DNA of 64,000 bases from Aphidius gifuensis (lineage: Eukaryota; Arthropoda; Insecta; Hymenoptera; Braconidae). The stretch is from the NCBI RefSeq assembly GCF_014905175.1, contig NC_057791.1, positions 12,838,177 through 12,902,176 on the forward strand, given 5' to 3'. The position numbers and the translations under genes are program-made. The notes below the pieces were generated by a model, which was not told the origin of the DNA, searched no databases, and saw only the letters and a program-made list of their open reading frames with translations. Positions within the stretch are counted from its first letter, which is position 1. Each line of letters opens with the position of its first letter. Below are positions 53,396 to 63,745 of this stretch, piece by piece.

Positions 53396-54222
53396 GTAAG
53401 TTTTTTTTTATTATATAAATTTTTCATATAAAATGATTCTATAGAATTTTGATGCAATTAGAAATAGTTTCCTATTTGCTCATGTACTACTTTGTATTTT
53501 TATAATCGGCTTTACCTCTCCAGGGTTTCTTGCGATTGACAATTTCTGTAGAAAAAAAAAAATCAATGTAGAAAAAATTGAAATCTAACGCAATATTTAG
53601 GATATTTTTATGTATGTTGGTTGATATAGCTAGAGATATCAGATAAATTAATTTTTCCTTGGGATTTTATTTTAGTTATTAATTTTTTTATTCCGAGCAC
53701 CAGATTTCAGATACGAAAAGCAGGACAAAAGAGAGACCACGTGCCTCATTCGTATTGTTTTCTTACTGTATCCCGGTGCTGTAAAAAAAATCAATAATAA
53801 CTAAAATAAAAATTTTTAATTTTCGTCTAATTTTTCAATTTTTTTTATAAACAAAATTGTGATTTTCATATTCAATTCATTTGAAATACTCCTTACAATT
53901 AATTAATTTGGCCACATTCTTCCCTTATCTAAATTTTTTCCAGATCAATTATTAGTACTAGTAAAAAATTAAAATCTTCAAAATTATTTTATTTGGCCAC
54001 ATTCTTTCCTCAGCTAGGTTTTTTCCCGGATCAATCGTTCTTATTTAAAAAATAATTTATTTATATATTATTATCATTATTATTTCATGTAATAATAATT
54101 CATTGTCTTGGTTTAAATCTTTGTTGAATAAATGAATATTATTGTACGGTTAATAAAAAAACTCGTTACAGCAATAAATAAATGGAATAATTGCAATTTT
54201 ATACTAACTTACTTTGTATATA

Positions 54223-55664
54223 CACTGAGAAAATTTTTTGACGAAAAAAAGAAGAATATTTCTCGATAATAGAAATAAACTTCTCGGCAAGAAAATATTA
54301 TTTCTCTCAAAAAAAAAAAATATTTTTCTCAAATTTTCAATTTTTTTTAAATTTAATTTTAGTATGCCCGAATCTGTGTATATTTTAAATTTAATTTATA
54401 TTTTCTTTAAATTTAAATTTAAATTTAAATTCTAAAAAAAATTGAAAATCTGGAAAAAACTTCTCAATATATGAATAAACAATGCTGCCACTGACAAGTT
54501 TTTTAATTCTAAAACTTTCTCGACACTTTTTTATTTTAAATTTCGAAAAATGTATTTTCTGACCGGCATTACTCAATAAATTAATAAAAAAAATTATACA
54601 AGTAAATAATATTGTTAATGTCATTTTTATTACCGTTTCATTATAACGAAACTATATGCCAAGTTTCAAGTCGATTCATTAATTATTAACAAAGTTATGA
54701 CGACTTAGACCTGGAAAAATAATGTTTTTTTTTTTTTTAAAAATATTGAACTTTATTTTTTAATTCATTAAATAATTGTAATTGAATATCATTTATTTGA
54801 AAGAAAATATGTTAATAAATCAATTAATTAAATAGTAACAAGTTATTTGAAGAAAAAAATTAATATTTCTGTCAATTCCAAAGTTCTTTATGTATCAGAA
54901 TTAGTTTTCGATTCCTATATTCGATCTCGCGGTCAATCGGATAACACGCTCGCCTCCCGCCCCATAGGTTCTCGGTTCGATCCCCCGTCTTAGTTATTTA
55001 GTTTAGGAAAAAAAAAAAAAAAATTCAATCACCTAGAAATTGTGATTGAATATACAACAAAATAAATAATTAACTACGAAAAAAAAAATAATTTTTTTTT
55101 TTTTTTTTTCACATTTTCAACATATCATTAGTTTGATTAGAAAAAAAAAATCGTTTGTATCAAACAAAAAAATTATTTCCTTGAAAATGCTTTTTTGTTT
55201 GTAACAAATTATAATTCATTTAATTCATTACTTTTATTGTATATATTAAATCATCTGTCATTTGACACAAACATTACATCGTTTCAAATAAATGACGATT
55301 GTTTTTTTACAAACAGCCACCGTTTGAATGAAAACACCAAGTGGCATAACTTTAGAAGTTTATTTCTCAAAAAATACCCCCTGCCGTTCGAAACAAGAAT
55401 GTAGTTTATTATAGGGAACGTAGTAGTGTTAGTGTCAAGGCGTGGTGGGGATACTTTTTAGAAGTTTTTTTCTTGATGAAAACGATCTATCGTTTGACAC
55501 AAAACGCCATCTGTATGAAATAAAAAAACTTCGATTATTTCAAGACTTTTTTCTTTCTCCTTACAAAACAATTATAATTTATAAAAAAAAAAATTATTTC
55601 TTCCTTTAAAAATTTTCTTGCCAAGAAGTTTATTCCTAAATGTCAGAAGTTTTTTTTCTCAGTG
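54223..55664. mobile_element. TA-flanked element X2, complete, 1442 bp
   Basis: Ends CACTGAGAAAATTTTTTGAC and the complement ...TTTTTTTTCTCAGTG; TA at 54221-54222 and 55665-55666. A close copy of X1 in the same orientation. Its central spacer (AGTATGCCCGAATCTGTGTA) is inverted relative to X1 (44155-44180). It contains a tRNA-like segment (54925-54988). Coding ORFs in it are shadows of the repeat. Confidence 0.88.
54925..54988 (+). tRNA. tRNA-like segment in X2
   Basis: Same segment as in X1 with an intact B box (CGGTTCGATCCCCC) and an A-box-like GCGGTCAATCGG. The anticodon region CGCCTCCCGCCCC could present CCC (Gly-like), but stems are weak. A-run 3' of it. Probably tRNA-derived. Confidence 0.45.
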
Positions 55665-55666
55665 TA

Positions 55667-56085
55667 TGTTGTTCATATATTCTAATTAACTTTTATATTT
55701 TTAATAATTATTAAATCTATACAGAACTATTCTATAGAGTTTATATCATATTTCTATAAAAAATGTTCTATAGGAATAATTTTATAAAACATTCCGTTTC
55801 AGATATTTTATAAAAATCATTCGAAATTCTATAGAAAAATATTTTTATAGAACATCGTATTATTATGATTATGATATATAAAAATCATTTTTTCAATAAA
55901 AATAATCCTATAAACCAAATTCTATAAAAAATTATTAAATTCATTCTATAAAAATATAAACCACAAATTTTATAGAATTTATTCTATAAAAAAATTTTTT
56001 CATAAAAATAATCCTATGAACCGATTTCTATAAAAAGTTAATAAATTCGTTCTATAACATATTTAGCTTATTATTTAAATCTTTT
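55667..56085. other. A+T-rich stretch with TTCTATAAAA microrepeats
   Basis: About 400 bp of imperfect repeats of ATTCTATAAAAA / CCTATAAACC. No gene. It could be an unclassified satellite. Confidence 0.4.
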
Positions 56086-56208
56086 GTATTACCCATACTA
56101 GAATACTGTACACCTGTATTAATATTTAATGGCAAAAAGCACATGTACAAATTTGAAAAAGTACAAAGAACATTTATCAAGTTGTTGGTTAAAATAAGAC
56201 TGGTCAAT
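56086..56208 (+). pseudogene. LINE reverse-transcriptase C-terminal fragment
   Basis: A 41-codon island reads VLPILEYCTPVLIFNGKK, then KFEKVQRTFIKLLVK. The LEYCTPVW...IEKVQRRFTK pattern is the conserved segment after the RT core in Jockey/RTE/I-type non-LTR elements. No upstream RT is visible. It ends at a simple-ended element terminus at 56210. Confidence 0.5.
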
Positions 56209-56209
56209 A

Positions 56210-56335
56210 CCCAGGTAGAAAAATACGCGAAAATCGACATTATATCGACATGAGCTATCTCGATAATAAGTCGGATCTACGGTCGATGCGACGTCGTTAT
56301 CGCCGTATGATCGACATTGTCAAAAACCGAAAATA
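56210..56335. mobile_element. Simple-ended element end (CCCAGGTAGAAAAA)
   Basis: CCCAGGTAGAAAAATACGCG directly abuts the LINE fragment. The following 100 bp has TCGACAT/ATGTCGA and TCGAT repeats in both orientations. The opposite end was not identified. Confidence 0.45.
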
Positions 56336-56579
56336 TTAAAATACTTGCATTTACCACAGAATTGTAAGTGTAAAAAATTATAAATAATTGTATTACAATA
56401 CCCTTATTGGTATCATTCTTTCTTTTCTTGATAATATTTGTTTAATTTGTTGTTTTTAATTTTTTTTATCAAAATCTCATAAAAGATTATGACCTAGAAA
56501 ACGAATATTAGTAGAAGAAAAAAGTTACTAAGTAATGTCAAGTGACTTTACCAACAGAAATATAATATCTGAATTATTT

Positions 56580-57310
56580 TTTGAAAATAAATATGTCCAA
56601 AGAAAAACAGTAACTAAGGAAAAGATTGAGCGAAAGGATTAATGTTGCTTAATAAATAATTTTTCTAGACACATTAATTCCTTACCTCGATCTTTTCCTT
56701 AATTACTGCTTCTCCGTGGACATTTTTATCTTTTTAAATAAAAGTACATGTAATTTTTATTGAAAAAATTAACATAACCAAAGAAAAGCAGTAGCTAAGA
56801 AAAAGATGTAGCTAAGGAATTGAAGTTGCCAAAGAATTATATTTTCAGCAACATTATTTCCTTAAAACATAATCCTTTGGCAACATTAATTCCTTAGCTA
56901 CATCTTTTCTTTAGCTACTGCTTTTCCTTGTAAATTTTTATTATTTAAAAATAAGATTACATGAATACTATTCATTTAATAAATGAAAATGTCCAAGGAA
57001 AAGCAGTAGCTGAGGAAAGAATGTAGCTAAGGAATTGAAGTTGCCAAAGAATTATATTTTCAGCAACATTATTTCCTTAAAACATAATCCTTTGGCAACA
57101 TTAATTCCTTAGCTACATCTTTTCTTTAGCTACTGCTTTTCCTTGTAAATTTTTATTATTTAAAAATAAGATTACATGAATACTATTTATTTAATAAATG
57201 AAAATGTCCAAGGAAAAGTAGTAGCTAAGGAAAGAAGGTAGCTAAGGAATTAAGGTTGCTAAAAAATTATATTTTAAGCAACATTATTTCCTTAAAATAT
57301 AATTTTATGG
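56580..57310. repeat. Multi-arm foldback (AAGGAAAAGCAGTAGCTAAG family), second locus
   Basis: Three forward and three inverted copies of a unit with TCCAAGGAAAAGCAGTAGCT and GTTGCCAAAGAATTATATTT plus complements, including a near-identical 190-bp direct duplication (about 56850-57030 and 57030-57215). Same family as 30940-31560. Confidence 0.85.
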
Positions 57311-57680
57311 CAAAAAAGAAAAAGAGATATTGATAATTAAAAAACATAGAAAAAATAAAAAAGATTAAAGAAAAAATACGAAATCAAATCAAATATTGAA
57401 TGAGAATATTTCATAAACAAAGCCAGGAAGTTTGCCCGATTTTTCAGAGTGAGTTAGTAACTCTAGAAACCTAGGGAAAACTTTTTGGAAAATAGAATTA
57501 AATGAGATTGTATTTTGTTCTTTCTGGAGTTAAGATGGCCCGCTGATGGGTCGTGAGTTTTTAAAAAGATATATTTTTTTAAAGCATAAAATAGGTTTGA
57601 TCTAAAATTTGTGCTTCAAATATTGCGTAAATTAATGCTAAAAAAAGTGCTTGAAGTATTGGCGCGAAAAAAAAAAAGTG
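57311..57680. other. No recognisable feature
   Basis: Mixed A+T-rich sequence; lysine-rich short ORFs only. Nothing supportable. Confidence 0.3.
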
Positions 57681-58125
57681 GCGTGATCTATTCGCATATA
57701 ACTAGATCTAATTACATATACTGAGATCTAATTAGATATAATGAGATCTGATTAGATATACTGATATCTAATTAGATATAATAAGATCTAATTAGATGTA
57801 CTGAGATTCTAAAAATTTGTTGATTTAATAAAAAAAATATTTTTCAAACTGTTTAAACAATTTAATTTTTTTATTTATATAATTAATGATCTATTGGAAC
57901 GAATGATTTATACCACAAATACTTACCATCACCTGGACTTGAAAACGGTATCTTCTTGTTGAAATTCCAGAGCCTTACCTACTCAACACAGCAGCAATAA
58001 TTAAAGACACCGGAAATTTGTATATGCTTATATATAATTAGATCTTATTATATCTAGTAAGATCTAATGTGATCTAAATATATCTAATTTGATAAGCGTA
58101 GATCTACGCGATTTTTTTCTGGGTG
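57681..58125. repeat. AGATCTAATTAGATATA tandem and inverted repeats
   Basis: Five or more units of GAGATCTAATTAGATATAAT between 57710 and 57810, and inverted copies at 58025-58095, ending GATCTACGCGATTTTTTTCT then GGGT. The CCCAGAAAAAAATCGCG end (read inverted) resembles the other simple-ended elements. Confidence 0.65.
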
Positions 58126-58129
58126 AGTT

Positions 58130-58440
58130 ATTAACGTTTTAAGTTGACCAATCAGAATCGAGAGTCGAGAATTATTATCATTATGGCGTCTGAATCCACG
58201 TGTGTGTTTACGCGCCATGGACTAAATCGTTTTTGTTTTTTTGATTAATCCAGAATTTGAACGCAAGACATAGCTGAATCATAACTTCGCTGAATGAATG
58301 CGCAACTGCAAACTCACACACAGCACTCACACTAATCATGACAAACTAATTATTTTTAATTTAAAAGCACATATATATTTCTGATCACATTATGTTATTC
58401 ATTGATCATTTTTAAATTTAAAACCACATTTATATTTTCT
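58130..58440. other. Segment related to the 340-bp MITE interior
   Basis: AAGTTGACCAATCAGAATCG through TTATCATTATGGCG and a following ACGTG...GTTTACGC block aligns with 5053-5140 inside the MITE. No ORF. Includes a CCAAT sequence. Confidence 0.45.
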
Positions 58441-58444
58441 TAAT

Positions 58445-59345
58445 CACACGCGGAGAAAAAAAAACGACAAATATTGTTGAGAAAACAGGACAAAAATTGT
58501 CGTGCCGCACAACAAAGTAGAGGCGAAGTTGAAACTCTATAATATTTGTTCTGCCGGTAGTACAGTTTTTGTTCATCTGGCAGAGTAATAATTACCGTGC
58601 TGTTCAACAAAATTTGTCATGCTCCAAACAAAAATTAATAGACATATATCAAAATTTGTTATGCTCCAAACAAAAACTGTTGAACATACAACAATTTTTG
58701 TAATTAGTTTAATAATTTTTATTATTTCACATAACAAAAATTCTAAAACCATATTAAATTTTTTTTTTTTCAAAATTACGAAAGAAATTTTCATTATGAT
58801 AATTAAAAAGAAGAAGGAAAACAATTAAGGAACAAATTAATTCAAATTAATGCTTTGATTTATTTTTCATATTTATAATTATTAAAGATTAAAATAAAAA
58901 ATCTCTGCATTAAAATGACAGATGCAGGTTATGTTTGTCATTTTGATATAATTTCATACTTTATTGTTGATGTGATTTGTTAAATATCAAGTTTGGTTAT
59001 TTATCTAGTTGCTCACAAATATTTTAGTTTATAATTCAATGATTAAAATGTTATTAAAACTTGACATCTTGGGATTAATTAATTTATTTTTAAAACGTCA
59101 GTCACACCAAAGCTGATCTCAACTTAGACTGACTTAGAAAATTCCACACAATGCCATGTAGATATACCGAGGCACACGAACAAGACCGAGTCTTACCGAT
59201 AACACCCGAAAATCAAATTGTTGTGCAGCACGGTAATATTTGCCTTGAAACTGGACAATATTTATTGAGCAGCCGAACAAATATTATTAAGCAACACAAC
59301 AAATATTGTTGGATGGTAAAAATTGTTGTGCAGCTAAATATCGAA
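58445..59345. repeat. Region with repeated ACAAATATTGTTG / AACAATATTTGT units
   Basis: Units built from TTGTTGTGC..., GACAAATATTGTTGAG and AACAAAAATTGTCGTGC occur in both orientations at 58465-58720 and 59210-59335, around a unique 500-bp A+T-rich middle. CGCGGAGAAAAAAAAACGAC at 58447 looks like an element end. Predicted ORFs (58573-58828, 59151-59644) derive from the repeats or are unsupported. Confidence 0.45.
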
Positions 59346-60621
59346 CGGCATAAAATAGTCTTGCTGATCTTTATTTCAAATTTGATGATTTTAATTCGGT
59401 TATTCATGTTAACACAATGAGAATTAAATAAATCAAATGTTGGTTCATTCAGGAATCCGCCAATATGTGATTTTACTATATACGCGACTGTTTTAGAATA
59501 TCCAACAAACAAAAAACCAGATTTTCGAATATCAAATTTACAATTATTAATACATATGAAAGAGAAGGTTTTTAAACTGTTAGAATTATTATAAATATTC
59601 AAACTTGGGTTGACTGTGATATAATGATTTGTGAAAAAGTGCATTTTTGTAGCTTGTTTGAATTAAAATTGAGTTTTAAACAGGATTATGGAACAGTTTA
59701 ATTTTTTTTTCTACTATTTCTTTACACATTTGCAATCTTTTTTTTGGCATATCCTTATCAGTCAAACTAAAAGGATAATTTCTGGATACATACAAAGCAT
59801 GTATACACTCCGCAATCACAAAAATTATTTTGGTATGGTATATCCCAAAATTTAATATATTGTTTATTAATAAATTGATGAATTAATTCAATAGTTTAAT
59901 TCTTATTAATAGAATTGAAGGAGCGAGGTTACCCTCATAGAAATAATTTATATTTTTCATATCACTGGGATATATAAAAGAAAATATCTGGTAAATAAAA
60001 AGTTTGCATAATATTTATACATATCATATATCTAAAATAGAGGAAAGATAGTTAGAGCGAATACTGTTTTTGGCCACAATTAATATAGAAAAATTATATC
60101 GTGAAGTGATGTTATTTATGTACTTGGTATATAGTAAAAAAAAGATCGTAGAAAATAAAGAAACTGATGGAATCAGTAATAAAAAGAAAGAAGGGTGGGT
60201 ACAAATTACAAATGATTTTAATAGAGCATCATGAGGTACATTTGGAACCGTTGTACAACTAAAAAAAAATGGATTAACGTGAAAAAGGATGCAAGGTCAT
60301 ACAGCACGGAGCAGAAAAAACAAAAATACGTTACTAGAGAAGAAAAAAAAAATTTATTTGTCAATGATATGTTTGAAAAACTATTATCAATTATTGCTTA
60401 ACCAATTCTCCAACCACTGGATTCAAAAATCCATATGATAAAAAAAAACGAAATATGTACGGGAAATTTTTGGTGAAAAAGAAAGTAGTGATGATGATAA
60501 TCAAGTTCCTCAATATTTATGTCATTCTACCCAAGAAATTCCAATCTAGAATGGAGGGAATAAAAAATTGACAAAAAAACCAACCAGTACTCCTTTCCAA
60601 CCTCTATTCGTAAAGTAACAA

Positions 60622-61839
60622 CCCAGGTAGGAATTCTCGGGCTTGACGACCGTGTCAGGCTTGTGCAAGGGCTGTGTATCAAGCCTTGGTAGCCAAGGCT
60701 TGTCTCAGGCCTGGGCCCGTTGATTTTACCCGGCTTTACACGAGCCTTGGTAACTCGGTCTTGTGTCAAGCCTGTATTTTTTGTTTTTACCCGGTCTCAC
60801 ATAAGCCTCAGTAGCACAGGCTTGATACAAGCTTGTCCCCGTTGATTTTACCCGGTCTCACACGGGCCTTGGTAACTCAGTCTTGTGTAAGGCCTGTATT
60901 TTTCGCTTTTACCCGCCCTCACACGAGCCTTGGTAACTCAATCTTGTGTCAAGCCTGTATTTTTTGATTTTACCCGGTCTCACACGGGCTTTGGTAACTC
61001 AGTCTTGTGTCAAGCCTGTATTTTTTGCTTTTACCCGGCCTCACACGAGCCTTGGCTGCACAGACTTGAAACAAGCTTGTCTCCGTTGATTTTACCCGGT
61101 CTCACACAGGCCTTGGTAACTCAGTCTTGTGTTTTTTGATTTTACCCGGTCTTACACGAGCCTTGAAACACAGCCTTGTGTCAAGCTGGTGCCCATCGTT
61201 TCACCAAGCCTCACACGAGACTTGACTTGTGCATATATTTAATAAAAAAAAAAATAGTAATTAGTTGTATAAATGTTATATAAATTTCAAAGAGAAATTA
61301 TCAGGCTTTGACTATTGTGTCAGGCTTTTGCGAGGACTGTGTATTGAGTCTCAGTAGAGTTTATTCATATAAAAAGGTTTAACTACATCTTACATCAATA
61401 CCCCGTCGGTTGACTTGATAGCGCGTTCGACTTCTACGTGAGAGACCCCGGATCGATCCCACGTCACCTCCATTTGTTTTCGTTTAACTAATGTCATTTA
61501 TTCAAATTGTTTAAATAAAAAAAAAATAATGTTATAAACATAAACTAACAATAATAGTTTATTTATATTATTTATTAGTTTTTTTTGCAAGCCTGGAATA
61601 CAAGCCTGACACCGGCGAAAACTTAGTGAACATTCCAGGGCTCACCCAGGCTTGACACAAGCCGGGTAGTGAGGCTTGATACTGAAATGGTTGCAAACCT
61701 GACACCGGCAAAAACTTAGTGAACATTCCAGGGCTCACCCAGGCTTGACACAAGCCGGGTAGTGAAGCTTTACACGAGCTTCAAAGCCCGACAAACAGGC
61801 TTGTCCCAGGCTTGTCTCCGTCGTCACTTTCTACCCGGG
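60622..61839. mobile_element. 1218-bp simple-ended element with AA duplication
   Basis: Left end CCCAGGTAGGAATTCTCGGG, right end CACTTTCTACCCGGG; AA on both sides (60620-60621 and 61840-61841). The interior left half (60650-61230) is a tandem array of about 60-bp units around ACCCGGTCTCACACGAGCCT and TTGGTAACTCAGTCTTGTGT; the right half (61585-61830) has the same motif inverted (GGCTTGACACAAGCCGGGTA). Coding ORFs are repeat artefacts. A tRNA-like segment lies in the middle. Confidence 0.88.
61401..61472 (+). tRNA. tRNA-like segment (Arg-type) within the 1218-bp element
   Basis: CCGTCGGTTGACTTGATAGC, then GCGTTCGACTTCTACGTGAG and CCCCGGATCGATCCCACG: D arm, an anticodon-like CTTCTAC loop (TCT, Arg type) and a B box GGATCGATCCC. 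Stem pairing is incomplete. Surrounded by unrelated A+T-rich sequence between the two inverted arrays. Confidence 0.45.
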
Positions 61840-62326
61840 AACACTCCATTCAACAACAAGAGAAAATACAATGCCAGATGGCCGTGTACTATTAATTAAT
61901 CGAGCAAGACCACTTACTGAATTAAATATGACAAAGAACAAAATTAATGAACGTGATTTACATGTATATGTTTCAACAAACCAAGGTATTGTCAATGAAC
62001 CTACCACTTTATCTATCCGTTTATCATCCACTGGACCACCTGTGACAACGATACTTCACCCGAAAATAAATAAAAATCAACGTCTACTGTCAGAATCTGT
62101 TGAATCATAAAGACCAATTTCAATGGAAAATAACATTGAAAAACCTGCTTTACATCAATACGTTTCAACAACATTAAGTATTCTCAATGACCATGCAACT
62201 ATACCTATATTATCATCGCCAAGTAGACCACTTGTTAATGCAACAATGCAACCTGTTGATGATGCTTTTTCTAAAAATTTAGATACACTTGAATCTTTGA
62301 AAAATACATTGCCAGCGACTACTTAA

Positions 62327-63384
62327 GAAATTGACGACGTATTAGAGTTTATGATAATTGAAAAAGTACAAAAAATTCCCATTAAAATAAAAATTTTAAC
62401 GATATCATTCAGGAAAAAGCAACTTCGTTGCCAATTATTGGAGCAGGAATTTCAATAAAATAAAAAAAATTTAAACCTCAATAATCATCTTCAACTCTAA
62501 ATTATCTATTATTCTATTGATATAACAATGAGAAACTAGTTCCGGAAATTTTCTAGAAAATTTCTGATAAATATTTCCAGAAACTAGAAACAGGAAATTG
62601 TTTCGGGAAACGTTTTCTAGAGAATTTCCGGTAAATTACCAGAAATGCAAACAGGAAATTCGTGATTAGCTGGTACTTTTGACCCTTTTTAGGCTGGACA
62701 ACTAAGCATGCCAAAGTAAATTAAAATTGCTTTTCAAAGTTTTATTTAGTAATTTATTTATCCATTATTTTTTTATTGAATTTATGACTTATAAATTACG
62801 ATAGCCGTAATAATCCCGTATATACGCCGGACGTACAAAAAAAAATCAATGAAACTGTAGAATTTGTAGGCTATCCCTGGAAACGTAAAATTTAAAAAAA
62901 AATTTTAAAAAACTGAATAAACTCGAAACATTATGTTAACGAAAACAGTAACTTTGTATTTTTCCACAATTGAAAGAATTATTTCTTGAATAAATTCGCG
63001 TTATTTTGAATTATCGTCTTCACTCGTTTGTTTTATTTCAACGCATCCGTCACGAGCTTTGATACAGTCAATAAAACTCTTACAATGTATCGATTTATCG
63101 CTTGAATTCTATCGTTCAATAGTATTCTCTGATCAGTTGAAATTAATTAACTTAATGAATTAATAACTATAATTCTAATCATTGTAGAATTTTTTGCGTA
63201 TTTTTCCCGTGATCAGAAAATTTTATCTCTAATTTGACTCCGGCATATCCTATACTTACTAATCACGGTGTATCTAATCCATTTTTTTTAATTCACATTT
63301 ATATCAATTTTCATATCAATTAATTATTAATTATAATTAGAATATATTTAATGTACAAAAATTATATAATTTTTTATATATTAA
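62327..63384. other. Interior and right flank of the long-TIR element, no gene
   Basis: TTCCGGAAA/TTTCTAGAAA microrepeats occur at 62530-62665. A 35-bp segment CTCAATAATCATCTTCAACT (about 62475) recurs just outside the right TIR (about 63758). No ORF worth calling. Confidence 0.4.
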
Positions 63385-63745
63385 TTGTGGCCAAAAATAG
63401 TATTCCCTGTAACTATCTTTCCTCTATTTTAGATATATGATATGTATAAATATTATGTAAACTTTTTATTTACCAGATATTTTCTTTTGTATACACTTTG
63501 TATCCCAGTGATATGAAAAATATAAATTATTTCTATGGGAGCAACCTCGCTCTTTTAATTCTATTAATAAGAATTAAACTATTGAATTAATATATCAATT
63601 TATTAATAAACAGTATTTTAAATTTTAGGATATACCATACAAAAATAATTTTTGAGATTGCGGAGTGTATACATGCTTTGTATGTATCCAGAAATTATCC
63701 TTTTAGTTTGACTGATAAGGACATGCCAAAAAAAGAATTGCAAAA

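Larger units (their letters stand above)
45422..54220. mobile_element. Large palindromic element F2 between X1 and X2
   Basis: The left arm (45422-46297, resuming 50023-50270) is the inverted copy of the right arm (54220-53130). Shared blocks include TACAAAGTAAGTTAGTATAA at the outer ends, GATCCGGGAAAAAACCTAGC and GCACCGGGATACAGTAAGAA. A further partial direct copy of the arm start lies at 50150-50660. The centre (50660-53130) holds a tandem array, A+T-rich DNA and a second foldback. A hAT element is inserted in the left arm. Coding: a Thr/Pro-repeat exon in each arm. Confidence 0.8.
60180..62326 (+). pseudogene. Myb/SANT-like DNA-binding protein gene, decayed and interrupted
   Basis: First part: GWVQITNDFNRAS, stop, GTFGTVVQLKK with NGLT and KRMQGHTARSRK-type residues (60197-60330), recalling the W-x-x-I-x-x-x-F-N...T-V-x-Q-L-K-K-K pattern of MSANTD/Zeste-type domains. 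Later parts: a Ser/Pro-rich stretch at 61871-62107 (RDLHVYVSTNQGIVNEPTTL) and a related stretch at 62123-62323 (PALHQYVSTTLSILNDHATI), which look like diverged duplicates. Multiple stops; a 1218-bp element sits between the parts. Dead. Confidence 0.5.
59735..63745. mobile_element. Element with about 350-bp inverted ends and Myb/SANT-like gene
   Basis: The left end (59735-60090, GGCATATCCTTATCAGTCAA onward) and right end (63385-63745) are inverted copies with about 90% apparent identity. Shared blocks include GGATACATACAAAGCATG, ATTTACCAGATATTTTCTTT and GGAAAGATAGTTA (some by complement). The interior holds a decayed coding region split by a 1218-bp insertion. No transposase was found. The superfamily is not assigned; Myb/SANT partners are typical of PIF/Harbinger elements, but 350-bp TIRs are longer than usual. 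Confidence 0.65.

Noticed and set aside
44154..54624. Repeated 76-80 codon ORF (MTLTIIFTCIIFFINLLSN) at 43860, 44154 and 54391
   Set aside because: It recurs only because the inverted arms of X1 and X2 repeat; very hydrophobic, no start context or conservation beyond the DNA repeat.
60527..61753. ORFs of 61-80 codons in the 1218-bp element
   Set aside because: Translations of the ACCCGGTCTCACACGAGCC tandem unit and its inverse.
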